From contig JAYFPE010000005.1 in assembly GCA_034928145.1 (NCBI GenBank), positions 19,313 through 83,312 of the forward strand: DNA of 64,000 bases, in the 5' to 3' direction. Source of the stretch: Pelethousia sp034928145 (GTDB lineage Bacteria; Bacillota; Clostridia; Christensenellales; CAG-138). Numbering within the stretch: position 1 is the first letter of the stretch; each line of letters starts with the position of its first letter. The notes under the pieces are model-generated. The model had not been told where the DNA came from and did no database searches. It saw only the letters and a list, made by a program, of their open reading frames with translations. The translations under genes and the position numbers were made by a program. Below are positions 42,011 to 50,435 of this stretch, piece after piece.

Positions 42011-43735
42011 ATGAGCATCCCTATAACCGATCACTATACAGTAGCAGATCCGCCAAAGGATCCGTTACCAAGCAATCTCCCTGTCGCTATCATTGAAACC
42101 GCCTTAGACGGGGACAGGCTTTGCTTTAAGATTCTTTGCCCGGGCCCGTTAGCCCCCTTGTTTGGCACCGAGGACCTGCAAGCGGGTCTGAATGCGGGCG
42201 ATCCCCGCGGCGGGCCGCTAGCGGTTTGCAGGGAGCAGCTATGCGCGGCCTATGACGACAACGAGCCTGTGGATACGGATTTTCGCCTCATGCTCGCGAA
42301 GGGTTCCGCCTGCTGGCTCAACCTTAAAAGCAGCCGCCGGCCGGATGGCCGCCTTTTATGCGTTTTTACGGATGTGACCCGGCTCAAAACAGCGGAGCAA
42401 CCGCCCTGGCTGATGAGCGGGCAGTTCCGCGGCGTAATGCGCCAAGCCGGGCTGAACATATGGGAATACGACCATATAAGCCGCAGGCTGCGCCTGATGT
42501 GCGTAGAGGATCCCGCTTCCCCAAACCCGGGGCATTTTTTCCACCCCCGGCAGGGCGGCGACCTGATCATTGAGGATTTCCCCGCCAAGGTTGGCCTGGC
42601 GTTCGCGGGCACGGCGGAAAACGAAGAGCGCCTCCGCCTGGCTTGGTTGGAACTGCATAGCAGGCTGCCCATGCGGCCGATCCACTTTCGCTTCGAACAT
42701 ACGGACAAGCGTCCGCTCTGGGTGGAGATCGGCGGCGAAACCATCTGCGATGAAGCAGGCCGGCCCCTGCGGGATATGGGCTATTTTCGGGATATCTCCC
42801 TCGAAAAGGAGCGGGAGCAGGAGGAGAAGGTCAGCAAGCTGCGCCTGCAAAAGCTGGAGGAAAGCGCCCTCTACAACCTGCGCATAAACCTTACCAATGA
42901 CAGCCTTGCCCTCAATGCGTCCGGCATTCAATGGCTGGGGGACACCGGCAACAAAGCGGGCCGCAGCGTTTCCCAATGCATGGAACATGTTTGCAACACC
43001 CTGGTCTTGCCCGCCTTCCAGCCGCAAATGCGCCGCTTTTTGCACCCGGGGCGGCTATTGGAGGCCTTCGAGAAGGACGAGACCAGCGGCCATATGGAAT
43101 ACCAACGGATCTGCGCGGGCGTCACGCGGTGGTGCCGGCTGGAATACCACCTGGCCCGCCGGGAGGATACGGGAGATATCTGCTGCTATCTTTTCGTAAT
43201 GGATATCGAGGCGCGTAAACAGCGGGAGCAACTGCTGCGCCAGCGGGCCGAGATCGACGAGCAGAGCGGCGTATTCAACCGCCAGGCCGGCCTGGAGCGG
43301 ATCCGGGCGGCCTTGGCCAAAACCCTATGTGAGGGCGGCACCGGCGGCTTCATCATGTGCGACCTCGATAACTTCAAGCGCATCAACGATACTTGGGGCC
43401 ATGCGGCGGGCGATGCGGTAATCACAGAGACCGGCCGCCTGCTGCTAAGCGTCTTTTGCGAGCCGTCTATCGTTTGCCGCATGGGCGGGGATGAATTCGT
43501 GGTCTATTGCCCGGGTCTTTCCCGGCAGGAGGTAGAGAATAAGGCCCAAAGCCTGCTCGTATGCGCAAGGGAGATCCGCATTGGCGGCGGCAACGCCCGT
43601 CTCTCCCTCTCAGCAGGGGTGGCAATGGTGCCCGCGCAGGGCGCGGATTTCGATACCCTTTACCCTCGGGCAGACGCCATGCTCTACCTTGTCAAGGAGC
43701 GGGGGAAGAACGGCTACTGCTTTGCGGAGGGTTGA
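42011..43735 (+). CDS. GGDEF diguanylate cyclase with PAS-like N-terminus
   Basis: 574 aa, soluble. Three sensor-like segments (residues 1-130; about 135-290 with KRPLWVEIGGETICDEAGRPLRDMGYFRDISLEKER, a PAS/PAC end; about 300-415) precede a GGDEF domain with QSGVFNRQAGLERI, CDLDNFKRINDTWGHAAGDAV and active site RMGGDEFVVY. The inhibitory I-site RxxD five residues before GGDEF is absent, so product feedback is unlikely. Makes cyclic di-GMP. Start 42011 has AGGAG upstream; a longer frame to 41945 is not needed. Confidence 0.92.
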   Translation: MSIPITDHYTVADPPKDPLPSNLPVAIIETALDGDRLCFKILCPGPLAPLFGTEDLQAGLNAGDPRGGPLAVCREQLCAAYDDNEPVDTDFRLMLAKGSACWLNLKSSRRPDGRLLCVFTDVTRLKTAEQPPWLMSGQFRGVMRQAGLNIWEYDHISRRLRLMCVEDPASPNPGHFFHPRQGGDLIIEDFPAKVGLAFAGTAENEERLRLAWLELHSRLPMRPIHFRFEHTDKRPLWVEIGGETICDEAGRPLRDMGYFRDISLEKEREQEEKVSKLRLQKLEESALYNLRINLTNDSLALNASGIQWLGDTGNKAGRSVSQCMEHVCNTLVLPAFQPQMRRFLHPGRLLEAFEKDETSGHMEYQRICAGVTRWCRLEYHLARREDTGDICCYLFVMDIEARKQREQLLRQRAEIDEQSGVFNRQAGLERIRAALAKTLCEGGTGGFIMCDLDNFKRINDTWGHAAGDAVITETGRLLLSVFCEPSIVCRMGGDEFVVYCPGLSRQEVENKAQSLLVCAREIRIGGGNARLSLSAGVAMVPAQGADFDTLYPRADAMLYLVKERGKNGYCFAEG

Positions 43736-43766
43736 AGGCTTGGCCTTGCGGCTGTATGATAGGGGC

Positions 43767-44825
43767 ATGGATAAACATGCCCCTTTTCAATTGCCCTCCT
43801 TTTCCGGTCTGGAGCGACTGCCTGCGGCGCTTTTGCCCTGGTATGCCCAAAATGCCCGCGCCCTCCCCTGGAGGGCGGATAGGCAGCCTTATCGCGTGTG
43901 GCTCAGCGAGGTCATGCTGCAGCAGACCCGCGCCGGGGCCGTGCGCGGCTATTACCTGCGCTTTCTCGAGGCCCTGCCAACCCTCGCCAATCTGGCCGAG
44001 GTTGAGGAAGGCCGCCTTTTCAAGCTGTGGGAAGGCCTGGGCTACTATAGCCGGGTCCGCAATCTGCAAAAAGCCGCCCGCATCATCATGGCCGAGCATG
44101 GGGGCGTATTTCCCCGGCAATATGAACAAGTGCGCGCCCTGCCTGGCATCGGTGATTATACCGCCGGAGCAATCTGTTCCATCTGCTTCGAGCTTCCCAC
44201 GGCAGCCGTAGATGGCAACGTGCTGCGCTGTGTCGCCCGCCTGGAGGATATCGGCCAGGCCATGGATACGCCCCCAATGAAGCGGGCCGTGGCCGCGGCT
44301 TTAAGCGCCGTATATCCCCCCGGCAATTGCGGGGATTTTACCCAAAGCCTGATGGAGCTGGGGGCTACCGTTTGCCTGCCCGGTTCCAAGCCCCGCTGCA
44401 CGGATTGCCCGGCCCAAAGCTTTTGTAAGGCCCATGCGGCCGGCCGGGCGGGTGAGCTGCCCCTTCTTACCTCCAAGCGGCCCCGCAAAGCGGAGGAGCG
44501 CACGGTGTTCCTGCTGGCGCACGAGGGCAGGCTGGCCCTTTGCCAAAGGCCGGATAAGGGGCTGCTGGCCGGGTTATGGCAGTTCCCCAATGTAAGCGGC
44601 GCATTAGGTCCGCAGGAGGCCCTGGCCCAGGCCGCGGCCTGGGGCGCAGAACCTATCGCTCCCGAGCAGGCCCTATCCCGCACACACGTATTCACTCATC
44701 TCGAATGGCAGATGACCGCCTACCGCATCCGCTGCGGCATGGCCGCCCCCGCCTTCGTTTGGGCCACCCCGGCGGAATTATCCGAAACATACGCCCTGCC
44801 CACGGCCTTCCGCCAATTCCTATAA
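43767..44825 (+). CDS. mutY: A/G-specific adenine glycosylase
   Basis: 352 aa. Removes A opposite 8-oxoG. HhH-GPD motif LPGIGDYTAGAICSICFELPTAAVDGNVLR with catalytic Asp, helix with EVMLQQTRAGAV, [4Fe-4S] ligands in VCLPGSKPRCTDCPAQSFC, and a C-terminal NUDIX-like 8-oxoG recognition domain (about 240-352). 31 bases after the GGDEF stop; start ATG 43767 (MDKHAPFQ) has a poor SD, so translation may be coupled. Confidence 0.95.
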   Translation: MDKHAPFQLPSFSGLERLPAALLPWYAQNARALPWRADRQPYRVWLSEVMLQQTRAGAVRGYYLRFLEALPTLANLAEVEEGRLFKLWEGLGYYSRVRNLQKAARIIMAEHGGVFPRQYEQVRALPGIGDYTAGAICSICFELPTAAVDGNVLRCVARLEDIGQAMDTPPMKRAVAAALSAVYPPGNCGDFTQSLMELGATVCLPGSKPRCTDCPAQSFCKAHAAGRAGELPLLTSKRPRKAEERTVFLLAHEGRLALCQRPDKGLLAGLWQFPNVSGALGPQEALAQAAAWGAEPIAPEQALSRTHVFTHLEWQMTAYRIRCGMAAPAFVWATPAELSETYALPTAFRQFL

Positions 44826-44960
44826 AAAGGCCGCGCTGCTTTTCGGCAAAATCCTGCACAAAATTGTTAAAATTTATGGTTTACCTGTTCGGGAGGGTCT
44901 AAATGCAGTATAATGTGGCTAGTCTTTTGGCTAGACTTCGATTTGCGAGGTTTTTTCGTT

Positions 44961-46388
44961 ATGGAACAGGATCAGCGCCAACCACAGGGCCAGGCCCGGA
45001 TGAACAGGGCCCAACCCAATGGTCGGCATAAAAAACGCAAGAAGAAAAAAAAGATGGGCGCCGCCGCCAAAATTGTCCTCGCGGTCGTTTTGGCGCTGAT
45101 TGTGTGCGCCGTAATCTGGGGCGTTAAGTTCTATCAGGATATCACCGCCCCCAGCAATCTCTTCGAGGTCATCTCCACGCCCGAGGCGGCGCCCACGCCC
45201 GAGGCCGATAACGGTCCCACGTTTGAGCCCACCCCCTCCCCCACGCCGGATCCGGAAGCCGTTTTGAGCGGCGAGGCAGACCTCGAGTTTATGCAGAACA
45301 GGGCCAACATTTTGGTGCTGGGTATCGATGAGAGCACGGAGCGGGAGAATTGGGGCTCCTTCCGTACGGATACAATCATGCTGGTCACCATCGATTTTGC
45401 CACCAACGATGTGGATATCATCTCCGTGCCGCGCGACAGCTACGTTAAAATTTATACCGCCAAGGGTAGCCTGGCCAATGAGGCCGCGCCCTTTGCCAAG
45501 ATCAACTCCGCCTTCTCCGCAGGCGGCGGCGCGCAGAAAGACGGCTTTGCCTACACGGCCAATACCGTTTCCAAGCTGTTGGGCGTGCCTATCGACTATT
45601 ACGTAGGCTTCAACATGAACGTGGTCAAAGAGGTGGTCAATGCCATGGGCGGCGTGGATTACGACGTGGATGTGGACGTCAATATGAACGGCCGCCAGCT
45701 GTTCCCTGGCGTTCAGCATCTGGATGGCCAGGGCGTGTTGGATTATTGCCGCCAACGCAAGGGCTCGAGCGATATCGCCCGGGTAGGCCGCCAGCAAAAG
45801 ATGGTGGCCGCCATCGTACAGCAGCTCAAATCCACACAGCAGATTGTCAACATCCCCAATATCTATAAGGCCGTAGAGCAGAATATCATGACGAACCTAA
45901 GCTTCAAGCAGATATCTTCCCTCTCCCTGGTGGCCCTGCGAATGGATATGGCCCAACTCGCCACCCATACGCTGGAGGGCAAAGCCTTCGACTACAGCGG
46001 CCGGGATTATTGGGGCCTCTACTCCGCCCGGGCGGAAACGCTGATGAGCGAGGTTTTCGGCACCAAGGTCTCCGTGGACGCGGATGCGGATGTGACGAAT
46101 ATCACCGCCCAGATCGAGCTTAACCGCCAGCTGATCGCAGCTGAGCTCAGCGCCGCCAACAGCGCCTATTACCAGGGGCAGAGCCTGCTTAGCGGCTACG
46201 GCGCTTACCTTGACCAGAACACCAAGGATATCCTCCAATCCTACCTCAGCCTCTTGGCGGACGCCATCGACGCCGAGGATAAGGCCCTGCTGGATACCTA
46301 TACGCCGCCTGTGCAGCAGCTCAACGCGCAGATCGCTTCCATGCTCGGCGGCATGAGCTACGGCTCGGATGGCATGGTCATACAGTAG
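44961..46388 (+). CDS. LytR-CpsA-Psr (LCP) family protein
   Basis: 475 aa. A basic cytoplasmic head (KKRKKKKK), a membrane helix (about 35-55), a Pro/Glu/Thr linker and the LCP domain: NILVLGIDESTERENWGSFRTDTIMLVTIDFATNDVDIISVPRDSYV with the conserved Arg/Asp residues, and DYCRQRKGSSDIARVGRQQKMV. LCP enzymes attach polyprenyl-linked glycopolymers to peptidoglycan. Extra C-terminal helical segment of about 110 residues. A TATAAT lies at 44909-44914. Start 44961 after GAGG. Confidence 0.94.
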   Translation: MEQDQRQPQGQARMNRAQPNGRHKKRKKKKKMGAAAKIVLAVVLALIVCAVIWGVKFYQDITAPSNLFEVISTPEAAPTPEADNGPTFEPTPSPTPDPEAVLSGEADLEFMQNRANILVLGIDESTERENWGSFRTDTIMLVTIDFATNDVDIISVPRDSYVKIYTAKGSLANEAAPFAKINSAFSAGGGAQKDGFAYTANTVSKLLGVPIDYYVGFNMNVVKEVVNAMGGVDYDVDVDVNMNGRQLFPGVQHLDGQGVLDYCRQRKGSSDIARVGRQQKMVAAIVQQLKSTQQIVNIPNIYKAVEQNIMTNLSFKQISSLSLVALRMDMAQLATHTLEGKAFDYSGRDYWGLYSARAETLMSEVFGTKVSVDADADVTNITAQIELNRQLIAAELSAANSAYYQGQSLLSGYGAYLDQNTKDILQSYLSLLADAIDAEDKALLDTYTPPVQQLNAQIASMLGGMSYGSDGMVIQ

Positions 46389-46401
46389 CGGGAGGAGCTT
46401 C

Positions 46402-46890
46402 ATGTCCGTACAGATCGTTCGTGAATATCTATCCGCCTTTGGTAAAGGCGATTCCATTTTGGAGTTCGATATGTCCAGCGCCACGGTAGAGCTGGCTGCC
46501 CAGGCTGTGGGCGCGGCGCCGGCCCGCATCGCCAAGACTCTCTCCTTCCAGAACCGGGCGGGGGATGGCTGCATGCTGGTGGTTATGGCCGGGGACGCCA
46601 AGGCCGACAACCGCAAATTCAAGGATCAATTCGGCTTTAAGGCACGCATGCTGGCCCATGAGGATGCCCTCGCCTTTACGGGGCACGCCGTAGGCGGCGT
46701 ATGCCCCTTTGCCCTGCCGGAAGGCGTGCCGGTTTATCTCGATGTTTCCATGCGCCGCTTCGATATCATCTACCCCGCTGCGGGCAGCGCCAACAGCGCC
46801 GTGCCCATGAGCTGCGAGGAATTGGAGCGTTGCGCCCGCGCTGCCGCCTGGGTAGACGTATGCAAGGGCTGGTGCGAAGAAGAAGCATAA
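46402..46890 (+). CDS. YbaK/EbsC-family aminoacyl-tRNA deacylase
   Basis: 162 aa. YbaK/prolyl-editing fold: IAKTLSFQNRAGDGCMLVVMAGDAKADNRKFKDQFGFKARMLAHEDALAFTGHAVGGVCPFALPEGVPVYLD with the catalytic-area Lys (IAKTL) and GHxxGGVCPF. Hydrolyses mischarged tRNA (Cys-tRNA-Pro or similar) or acts on free aminoacyl adducts. SD GGGAGGAGCTTC, 13 bases after the LCP stop, so likely cotranscribed. Confidence 0.93.
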   Translation: MSVQIVREYLSAFGKGDSILEFDMSSATVELAAQAVGAAPARIAKTLSFQNRAGDGCMLVVMAGDAKADNRKFKDQFGFKARMLAHEDALAFTGHAVGGVCPFALPEGVPVYLDVSMRRFDIIYPAAGSANSAVPMSCEELERCARAAAWVDVCKGWCEEEA

Positions 46891-46928
46891 GCGGCGCCGT
46901 TTTCTCATCATATTGACGGAGGTTTTGC

Positions 46929-47033
46929 ATGTTTTTTGCTTTGAGCGATCCTGTAAAGCTGACCCTGGGGGTCTGCGTGGCGGCTATCCTGGTGGCCCTG
47001 ATCCTATATGGTGTCCACAAGCGCAAAGTATAA
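46929..47033 (+). CDS. 34-aa single-pass membrane peptide
   Basis: ATG 46929 with GGAGGTTTTGC upstream. Sequence MFFALSDPVKLTLGVCVAAI continues as one hydrophobic helix and ends in GVHKRKV, a positive-inside tail. 38 bases after ybaK, before a terminator. No family recognised; the strong SD and clean topology argue for translation. Confidence 0.6.
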   Translation: MFFALSDPVKLTLGVCVAAILVALILYGVHKRKV

Positions 47034-47098
47034 CGCCCGTTTACGGTATCCATAGATTAGGCCGCTTGTAAACGGCCCGTTTCAATTACGAAAGCGCA

Positions 47099-47128
47099 GG
47101 CGCGCCGGAACCTTCCGGCGCGCTTTTC
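47099..47128 (+). terminator. Terminator after the LCP-ybaK-small ORF unit
   Basis: GCGCGCCGG-type stem (CGCGCCGG / CCGGCGCG), 8-base loop region, followed by CTTTTCC. Confidence 0.8.
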
Positions 47129-47144
47129 CGTGCCCGCATTCTCT

Positions 47145-47663
47145 TTAGGGCAGGCTCCGCACGACCGCGGCAGAGGCCGATCCCGCGAAGGAGAAGGCTA
47201 TCAAAGCCGCAATGACCAGCACGAATAGAGCTACCAGCACGCCCAAGGCGATCCAGATCGCCTTGCCCGTTTTGGCCCCTGCGGGCCGGGTCAGGGGCTG
47301 CCTATCCTGCGGCAGGGCGGCGCCGCAGTTGGCGCAAAGGGCCCAATTCGTTTCCACTGGCAAGCCGCAGGCGTCGCATTTATATTTGAGGGGGCTGCCG
47401 CATTGGGGGCAAAGGCTGTATGCGGGCTCCACCTTGGCCCCGCAGGCGGCGCATTGCAGGCCCTTGTGGCTTGCGCGCATCACCAGGTATATGATCAGGC
47501 CGATGCAGTAGGGTACCAGGGCGCTCACCAGTGCCCAAAGCCAGGGTTCCATACCCCGGGCCTTGGCGTCCTTATAGACGGCGACGCCGATAACGATCGG
47601 CACGGCCATGAACAGCAGCAGGATGCCCCCTCCGTGTATCACAGTTAACAGCACATTGTTCAT
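47145..47663 (-). CDS. Double zinc-ribbon membrane protein
   Basis: 172 aa. Two membrane helices (about 8-28 and 42-62) with KDAKARGMEPWLWALVSALVPYCIGLIIYLVMR between, then two CxxC...CxxC ribbons (CAACGAKVEPAYSLCPQCG and CDACGLPVETNWALCANCG), and a C-terminal membrane helix. Typical of Firmicutes zinc-ribbon integral membrane proteins, function unknown. Downstream of the ECF sigma pair on the same strand. Confidence 0.85.
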   Translation of the reverse strand: MNNVLLTVIHGGGILLLFMAVPIVIGVAVYKDAKARGMEPWLWALVSALVPYCIGLIIYLVMRASHKGLQCAACGAKVEPAYSLCPQCGSPLKYKCDACGLPVETNWALCANCGAALPQDRQPLTRPAGAKTGKAIWIALGVLVALFVLVIAALIAFSFAGSASAAVVRSLP

Positions 47664-47683
47664 TCTATCTGCCCTTCCTCTCT

Positions 47684-47998
47684 TTATCCGTTCTTACTTT
47701 CATCCAGGCGGGCCTGCCAAAGCGCTGCGCCGCCCGCCAGAAGCGACCCCCACAGACCCAGGCCCATCCCCAGGGAAGTTAAGGCCCAGCGGGAGTCTAT
47801 AGCCGCGATCAACCGCAGCAGCCAAATCCCCAGAAGGGCCAGCAGCAGCGAGAGCAGGCAGCTCAGGGCCAGCAGCCAGCGCTCCGCTCGCGCGGCACGG
47901 CGCTGGGCCAGGCGGGCCCGCAGGGCAGCCGCGCTCGCGGGGGGCGGCGTTTCCGTCTGCCATACATAAGAAGATAACCGCCGATCCAGTTCATTCAT
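47684..47998 (-). CDS. Small two-helix membrane protein, anti-sigma-like context
   Basis: 104 aa. Cytoplasmic N-terminus (MNELDRRLSSYVWQTETPPPASAAALRARLAQ), then two membrane helices (about 41-62 and 71-92). Overlaps the 3' end of the ECF sigma gene by 8 bases. Size, N-terminal cytoplasmic segment and coupling suggest an anti-sigma factor, but the zinc-binding HxxxCxxC motif of ZAS proteins is absent. Confidence 0.7.
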   Translation of the reverse strand: MNELDRRLSSYVWQTETPPPASAAALRARLAQRRAARAERWLLALSCLLSLLLALLGIWLLRLIAAIDSRWALTSLGMGLGLWGSLLAGGAALWQARLDESKNG

Positions 47999-48470
47999 CT
48001 TTTAGCGCCTCCCTTAAAAGCTCTCTTCCCCGGCTCAGCCGGGACTTCACCGTGCCCGGCCGCACACCCAGGACGCGGGCCGCGCGCTCCACGCTTTGGT
48101 CGCAGAAATAATAGAGCAGCACAGCCTGGCGGTAAGGCTCCGGCAGCCCGTCCACAGCCTGGCGCACAAAAGCCGCTTCCTCGACCTGCGGCGGCGGGAT
48201 GGCAAAAGCCTCCGGCGGGACCGCACCCTCTTCGTTCAGGCTGAGGAAGGAAAGCAGCTTTTTGCGCCTTAGGCCATCCCGGTAAAGGTTCACGCAGACG
48301 CGGGCCAGATAGCCGCCGGGGTTTTCCAGCTTAACCAGTATGTCCTGCTTTTGCAGGGCGCGAAGCAGGGTCTCCTGGTAAAGATCCTCGGCATCGGTCC
48401 AGCCGGCGCAAAGCTTGCGGCAAAGGCCGAAAAGCCTTGGACCCTGGCTTTCGATGAGCGCGTCTAGCAT
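47991..48470 (-). CDS. ECF-type RNA polymerase sigma factor
   Basis: 159 aa. Region 2 (LFGLCRKLCAGWTDAEDLYQETLLRALQKQDILVKLENPGGYLARVCVNLYRDGLRRKK) and region 4 (VDGLPEPYRQAVLLYYFCDQSVERAARVLGVRPGTVKSRLSRGRELL). Group IV sigma factor directing RNA polymerase to a small regulon. Start 48470 has GAGAGGAAGC. Overlap with the next gene implies a sigma/anti-sigma pair. Confidence 0.93.
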   Translation of the reverse strand: MLDALIESQGPRLFGLCRKLCAGWTDAEDLYQETLLRALQKQDILVKLENPGGYLARVCVNLYRDGLRRKKLLSFLSLNEEGAVPPEAFAIPPPQVEEAAFVRQAVDGLPEPYRQAVLLYYFCDQSVERAARVLGVRPGTVKSRLSRGRELLREALKDE

Positions 48471-48636
48471 GCCGCTTCCTCTCTTTCCTTTTCTGCCCTT
48501 CACCTATTATAACGCATAGGGCCGCCAAACGGTTCCCACGGGCGCGCCACAAAACAATCTCCTTTTCGCGGAATCACCAGCGGCCCTTTCGGCAATGCTA
48601 AGAGGGTAATGATCATTTCGATGGGGGATGGATGCA

Positions 48637-49410
48637 ATGGCGCTCAACAAGGTAGAGATTTGCGGGCTAGATACGGCGAAGCTGCCCATGATGACACAAA
48701 AGCGGAGCCGTGAGCTTCTGATAAAAATACAGGGGGGCGATACGGAAGCCCGCCAAACCTTTATTCAGGAAAACCTGCGGCTGGTGCTGAGCGTGATTCA
48801 GCGCTTCAGCGGCAGGGGCGAGCAGATGGACGACCTTTTTCAGGTGGGCTGCATCGGGCTTATCAAAGCCATCGATAATTTTGACCTCAAGCACGAGGTA
48901 CGCTTTTCCACCTATGCCGTGCCCATGATCATCGGCGAGGTGCGGCGGCATCTAAGGGACAACAATGCCCTCAGGGTATCCCGTTCCATTCGGGATACGG
49001 CTTACCGGGCCCTACAAACGCGTACCCGCTTGATGGATGAGATGGGCCGTGAGCCGCACCTGAGCGATGTGGCCAAGGCCATGGAGCTATCGGAAGAAGA
49101 GGTGGCCTTTGCCCTGGATGCGATCCAGGACCCGGTCTCCCTTTTCGAGCCCATCTACCACGATGACGGGGATGCCATCTACGTGATGGATCAAGTGAAG
49201 GATGATGGTGAGAACGACGATGATTGGCTCACCCATGTGGCCCTGGAGACCGGTATGGAAAAGCTCACCGAGCGGGAGCGGCGTATCCTGCGGCTGCGCT
49301 TCTTCCTGGGCCGCACGCAGATGGAGGTGGCCGAAGAGATCGGTATCAGCCAGGCCCAGGTATCCCGCCTCGAAAAAAGCGCGCTTAAGCATATGCGAAA
49401 ATATGTATAA
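48637..49410 (+). CDS. sigG: Sporulation sigma factor SigG
   Basis: 257 aa. The N-terminus MALNKVEICGLDTAKLPMM is diagnostic for sigma-G (B. subtilis: KVEICGVDTSKLPVL). Region 2 (RLVLSVIQRFSGRGEQMDDLFQVGCIGLIKAIDNFDLKHEVRFSTYAVPMIIGEVRRHLRDN), region 3 and region 4 (TERERRILRLRFFLGRTQMEVAEEIGISQAQVSRLEK) are complete. Controls late forespore genes, so the organism sporulates. Start 48637 follows GGGGGA. Not beside spoIIGA-sigE as in Bacillus. Confidence 0.95.
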   Translation: MALNKVEICGLDTAKLPMMTQKRSRELLIKIQGGDTEARQTFIQENLRLVLSVIQRFSGRGEQMDDLFQVGCIGLIKAIDNFDLKHEVRFSTYAVPMIIGEVRRHLRDNNALRVSRSIRDTAYRALQTRTRLMDEMGREPHLSDVAKAMELSEEEVAFALDAIQDPVSLFEPIYHDDGDAIYVMDQVKDDGENDDDWLTHVALETGMEKLTERERRILRLRFFLGRTQMEVAEEIGISQAQVSRLEKSALKHMRKYV

Positions 49411-49427
49411 TTAATATTAATAAAGAC

Positions 49428-49450
49428 AAAAAAGAGGGCCGCGCCCTCTT
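49428..49450 (+). terminator. sigG terminator, interrupted
   Basis: AAAAAAGAGGGC, loop CGC, GCCCTCTT, after which the T-run is cut by the element at 49451. The missing T-run reappears at 49649-49654 after a second copy of the 3' arm. Confidence 0.75.
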
Positions 49451-49634
49451 AGACTGTCGAAAAAGTCCATGGGGGCCGGAGGCTTTAATCGTGAGCGGCG
49501 GCGTGTACGCCGCGAGCGAAAAGCCTTGCTTGCCAAGGCTTTCTCTGCATGAAACAGCGACCGCGAGGTACGAGCAGTTGTTTCATAGAGACTCAAAAAA
49601 GTGGCTATGCCCCACTTTTTTGACACGCTGTGAA
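49451..49634. mobile_element. MITE-like hairpin-rich insertion
   Basis: 184 bp without an ORF. The ends are imperfect inverted repeats (TGTCGAAAAAGT against TGTCAAAAAAGT). The flanks carry a near-duplication of GGCCGCGCCCTCTT (49437-49450) and GGCCGCGCGCCCTCTT (49635-49650). Inside are four hairpins: GCGGCGTGTACGCCGC, GAAAAGCCTTG/CAAGGCTTTC, GAAACA/TGTTTC and CAAAAAAGTGG/CCACTTTTTTG. Looks like a non-autonomous repeat inserted into the sigG/VTT terminator. Confidence 0.6.
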
Positions 49635-49652
49635 GGCCGCGCGCCCTCTTTT

Positions 49653-50357
49653 TTAGTGTTCGCTCACGCGGCGGTAGATCAGATAACCGCATAGGCTGAT
49701 GGCCAGCGTGCCCCCAAACACCAAAATGGCAAACCAATATTCCTGAATGCCCAGGGCATTGCCGCCCACAGTGGAGGTGACGATAGAAGGGATGCGAGCT
49801 ACGGTGCTGATGAACAGCCAGGTGGAGAGGGGCATGTCCGTAAGACCCACGCAATAGGTGAGTACATCCTTAGGCGTGCCGGGGATGAAGAAGAGCAGGA
49901 AGGTTAGGATATCCCGCTTTTTCGCATCCCGCAGGAAACGCAGGGAAAGGATGCGCTCCCGCGGGAAAAAAACCTCCACGGCCCGTATGCCCCAATTGCG
50001 CACAAAGAGGAACACGGCTAGGCTCCCCAAAAAGGTCCCGGCCAGGCAGAGGAAGGTGCCCTCCCAAAAGCCGAAGGCATAGCCTGCGGCAATCTCCAGC
50101 GGCTCCCCCGGGATGAAAGCGATTACCACCTGGGCGAACATCATGCCTATAAAGGCTACGCGGCCCCAAAGGCCCTGGTCATCCACCCAGCGGCGGAAGG
50201 CCTCCGGGCTTTGCAAAAAGCGCAGCATGGGCACCCCCACAGCCACAAATAAAAGGACCAGCAACGCCAAAAAAGCGGCAATGGCTAAGCCGCTCCAAAA
50301 CCGCTTTTGTTTTTGTGTCAATCTTCCTTCCAGCCGTTTTTCATGTTTCATACCCAT
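49653..50357 (-). CDS. TVP38/TMEM64 (VTT domain) membrane protein
   Basis: 234 aa, about six hydrophobic segments. VTT/SNARE-associated Golgi domain: FAQVVIAFIPGEPLEIAAGYAFGFWEGTFLCLAGTFLGSLAVFLFVRNWG and FFIPGTPKDVLTYCVGLTDMPLSTWLFISTVARIPSIVTSTVGGNALG, with the conserved E/R and PGTPKD motifs. DedA-like proteins flip or transport lipid carriers. Poor SD; start may be 50351. Its stop overlaps the duplicated terminator arm. Confidence 0.93.
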   Translation of the reverse strand: MGMKHEKRLEGRLTQKQKRFWSGLAIAAFLALLVLLFVAVGVPMLRFLQSPEAFRRWVDDQGLWGRVAFIGMMFAQVVIAFIPGEPLEIAAGYAFGFWEGTFLCLAGTFLGSLAVFLFVRNWGIRAVEVFFPRERILSLRFLRDAKKRDILTFLLFFIPGTPKDVLTYCVGLTDMPLSTWLFISTVARIPSIVTSTVGGNALGIQEYWFAILVFGGTLAISLCGYLIYRRVSEH

Positions 50358-50435
50358 GTATATAGGATACCCGAAAACAGAGGCGAAACCATTATAAGCC
50401 GCTTCATTTTTCTTTATATCTTTGCTTTTTTTGCT

